From: SCQX01 sp035720945
Lineage (GTDB): Bacteria > Pseudomonadota > Gammaproteobacteria > Burkholderiales > Burkholderiaceae_B
Assembly (NCBI GenBank): GCA_035720945.1
Contig: DASTNK010000023.1
Span: 1 to 16,973, forward strand
Direction of reading: 5' to 3'
Length of the DNA: 16,973 nucleotides
This document shows, in pieces, positions 13,486 to 16,973 of this stretch (position 1 is its first letter; every line of letters begins with the position of its first letter). The notes beneath the pieces were generated by a model that made no database searches, had not been told where the DNA came from, and worked only from the letters and a program-made list of their open reading frames with translations. The translations under genes and the position numbers were made by a program.

Positions 13486-15645
13486 TCAAGACCAGACCGG
13501 CGCCAGCGCCGCCGGGTCGGTACGGCTGTCGTGGCCGGTTTCCAGATGGCCGGCGCACCGGCGCAGGTACCCGGCGAAGCCGGCCACGGTGACACCCACG
13601 TCGTACCAATGATGACTGGTGGCGACGGGCCATGACACGGTTCGGCGGGCCCCCGCCCCCAGGACGATTTTCTGTTCGGGCTGGCCATAGGCCATGTCAG
13701 CCAGCGTGAGAATGAGGGATCCGGGGCCAGTGTTTTCCAACGACAGCGACAAATCATCGAGCGACGATACGTCGGACAAGGGATCGGGGGACAGGCCCAT
13801 CTGCGCCCGCCCCACCCGCACGACCAGCGGGGGGTCGACCTGGCGACCCGATCGGGCGAACGTTCCCTGGAAGAAGCGCACAAAACCGTTCGCGCCGTAT
13901 AGCGTCCAGTCGTAGCGCACGATGGGGTTCGGGGACGGCAAGACGGGCAGATCATCCGACAACGACTTTCCCGCCGCCACTGTGTAGCTTCTTGGCGGCT
14001 GCCGTGAATCGTTCGCGCGCGCCCACACATGCGCGCCGCGCGCGCCGCTGTTGCGCAAAACCAGCTTTAGCCGCGAACTGGCGCCGGCCCTGGTTTCGAT
14101 CAGTACGTCCGCATGCAGGTCGTACCCCAGCGGCCGGGTAGGCCGGGTGCCGGGCTCTTGAGCTTCCTTCGGCAACTCGCCGGGCGGCGGCGCCTCGGGG
14201 TAGGTCGCTATCCGGCATTGTGAATCGGCCCGCGCCCGATAATCGCTGGTGTCCGGCAACGATGGCCTGGCAATGTCGCGCCGCGAGAAATCCAGCGACG
14301 ACACCAGATCGCCGCACACGGTGCGGCGCCAGGCGCTGATGTTCGGCTCGGCCACGCCGAAACGCCGTTCGATGAACCGGATGACCGAGGTATGGTCACA
14401 GACATCGGAACAGACCACGCCGCCGCGCGACCACGGAGACACCACCAGCATGGGCACGCGCGACCCCAGGCCGTATGGCAGCCCGTCCGCCGGGCGCACG
14501 GGACGTCGTGAACGGTCGACGTAGGTATGCAGCTCGTCGCGCACATCGACCGTGCTCTTGCCTTGCCCGCCCACGGGCGGTTGCGGCGGCACGATGTGAT
14601 CGAAGAAGCCGTCGTTCTCGTCGTAGGGAATGAACAACACCGTCCGGCTCCACACTGCGGGGTTGGCCGTCAGCGCGGTCAGCACACGATCGATATAGGT
14701 GGCGCCATACGCCGGCGTCCAGCGCGGGTGTTCAGAGAACGCGGCGGGCGGCAGCAGCCACGACACCTGCGGCAGTTCGCCGCGCTTCACATCCTGGGCG
14801 AACTGCGTCAACGTGCGCGACGTCATGGCCCGCTCGTGCAACGCCGAGCCCGGCGGCGCCTCGATGTAGCGCTTGAAATTGGCCAGGACGTTCAGGCCGA
14901 AATTGCCGTGGTAGGCGTCGTGGCCGTTGGTGCCTTCCTGATAGATGCGCCACGAGATACCGGCCTCTTCCAGGCGCTCGGGGTAGGTGGACCAGGTGAA
15001 CCCGGGTTCCGAGGGGAAGCTGACCGGATCGTGATTGTTGACGAGTGGCCCACCCCCCTTGCCGGATGGGTCCACGGTGCCGGTCATCAGGAACATCCGA
15101 TTCGGGTGGGTGGGCCCGGGCAACGAGCAGAAATAGTGGTCGCAGACCGTGAACGCATCGGCCAGCGCGTAATGGAACGGTATGTCGCGACGCAAGTGGT
15201 ACCCCATGGTCATGGCGGTCTTGTAGCGCACCCAGCCGTCCTGGCGCCCCCCGTCGATGGCCAGATGGGTGCGGCGCCAGCCGTGGTCCAGGTCGCCGAT
15301 GCATTGCGCGTTGGTGGTGCGGGTGTCCAGATGGAACGGCGCGATGGTTCCGCTGGAAAAACCGCCCTGCGGTTGTTGCCAGACCGTGCGACCATCGGGC
15401 TGCCGCGCGGGGAATCGGTCGTTCACGCCGCGCACACCGCTCAGGTGCCCAAGATAGTGGTCGAACGACCTGTTCTCCTGCATCAGCACCACGATGTGCG
15501 CCACATCATCGAGCGTGCCCGTGCCCGCGTGGGCGGGGATGGCCAGCGCCTTGCAGATCGAGGCGGGCAACGCCTCGAACGCCGCCAGCGAGCCCGCCGC
15601 GACGGCGGCCGATTTCAGGAATGCGCGCCTGCCCGGATCTGGCAT
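13486..15645 (-). CDS. Tat-exported phospholipase C, PlcH/PlcN (phosphocholine-specific) family
   Basis: This 719-aa secreted phosphoesterase should cleave phosphatidylcholine or related lipids to diacylglycerol and a phosphorylated head group, giving the cell phosphate and choline. A twin-arginine signal (GRRAFLKSAA, R6-R7, then a hydrophobic stretch and likely cleavage after about AHA, residue 40) indicates folded export. The catalytic domain spans about 45-445, with QENRSFDHYLG (56-66), PGPTHPNRMFLMTGT (177-190) and YDENDGFFDH (341-350), which hold the metal- and phosphate-binding residues. Two C-terminal beta domains of the type found in PlcH/PlcN follow at about 505-600 and 605-705. Length agrees with the family (about 690-730 aa). 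The ATG at 15645 has GGGAGGG 4 nt upstream. It begins 22 bp after the elongation factor G stop, so read-through is likely. Haemolytic versus non-haemolytic type cannot be told, and no PlcR-like chaperone gene is adjacent. Confidence 0.93.
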   Translation of the reverse strand: MPDPGRRAFLKSAAVAAGSLAAFEALPASICKALAIPAHAGTGTLDDVAHIVVLMQENRSFDHYLGHLSGVRGVNDRFPARQPDGRTVWQQPQGGFSSGTIAPFHLDTRTTNAQCIGDLDHGWRRTHLAIDGGRQDGWVRYKTAMTMGYHLRRDIPFHYALADAFTVCDHYFCSLPGPTHPNRMFLMTGTVDPSGKGGGPLVNNHDPVSFPSEPGFTWSTYPERLEEAGISWRIYQEGTNGHDAYHGNFGLNVLANFKRYIEAPPGSALHERAMTSRTLTQFAQDVKRGELPQVSWLLPPAAFSEHPRWTPAYGATYIDRVLTALTANPAVWSRTVLFIPYDENDGFFDHIVPPQPPVGGQGKSTVDVRDELHTYVDRSRRPVRPADGLPYGLGSRVPMLVVSPWSRGGVVCSDVCDHTSVIRFIERRFGVAEPNISAWRRTVCGDLVSSLDFSRRDIARPSLPDTSDYRARADSQCRIATYPEAPPPGELPKEAQEPGTRPTRPLGYDLHADVLIETRAGASSRLKLVLRNSGARGAHVWARANDSRQPPRSYTVAAGKSLSDDLPVLPSPNPIVRYDWTLYGANGFVRFFQGTFARSGRQVDPPLVVRVGRAQMGLSPDPLSDVSSLDDLSLSLENTGPGSLILTLADMAYGQPEQKIVLGAGARRTVSWPVATSHHWYDVGVTVAGFAGYLRRCAGHLETGHDSRTDPAALAPVWS

Positions 15646-15667
15646 GGGACCCTCCCGCCAACCGTGT

Positions 15668-16973
<1,306 letters not shown>

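Overview
The window is 16,973 bases of bacterial chromosome with eleven complete protein genes and two partial ones (one cut by each edge). I see no RNA gene, insertion sequence, phage gene or CRISPR array. The high-GC main part, Tat-exported phospholipase C, HAE1-type RND efflux pump, GdhA of E. coli length and apparent second EF-G gene suggest a beta-proteobacterium, probably Burkholderiales and perhaps Alcaligenaceae (Bordetella/Achromobacter/Pusillimonas-like). That placement is inferred from protein resemblance, not from a marker gene.

Left block (1-2842, minus strand): a tightly packed energy-metabolism operon, read from right to left. It encodes a succinate dehydrogenase/fumarate reductase iron-sulfur subunit, two small haem-type membrane anchors joined by ATGA overlaps, and the alpha and beta subunits of a class I [4Fe-4S] hydro-lyase (fumarase type). 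Together these would interconvert succinate, fumarate and malate and pass electrons to or from quinone. The flavoprotein subunit that every such complex needs is not in the window. The block has visibly lower GC than the rest.

Middle-left (2843-5510): a 427-bp divergent spacer, then gdhA (NADP-type glutamate dehydrogenase, GTG start) followed 2 nt later by an aldo/keto reductase, also GTG-started, whose ribosome-binding site lies in the end of gdhA. Convergent to it is a monovalent cation:proton antiporter with a C-terminal nucleotide-binding domain. Its open frame runs 126 bp into the reductase gene and contains a long inverted repeat that looks like a shared terminator.

Middle (7292-11947): a divergent spacer, then a two-gene RND efflux operon, consisting of a lipoprotein adaptor and an AcrB-like pump with the paired TM4 aspartates at 407/408. 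No outer-membrane channel or regulator gene is beside it.

Right block (12027-16973, minus strand): in transcription order, the C-terminal part of elongation factor G (probably a second, fusA2-type copy), a Tat-dependent phospholipase C of the PlcH/PlcN family starting 22 bp after it, a 118-bp spacer with a 14-bp direct repeat, and an uncharacterised Rossmann/SAF-domain dehydrogenase. Most of the window is ordinary chromosome. The points most worth a second look are the flavoprotein-less SDH/fumarase cluster with its shifted composition, the antiporter/reductase overlap, and the fusA-plc pairing.
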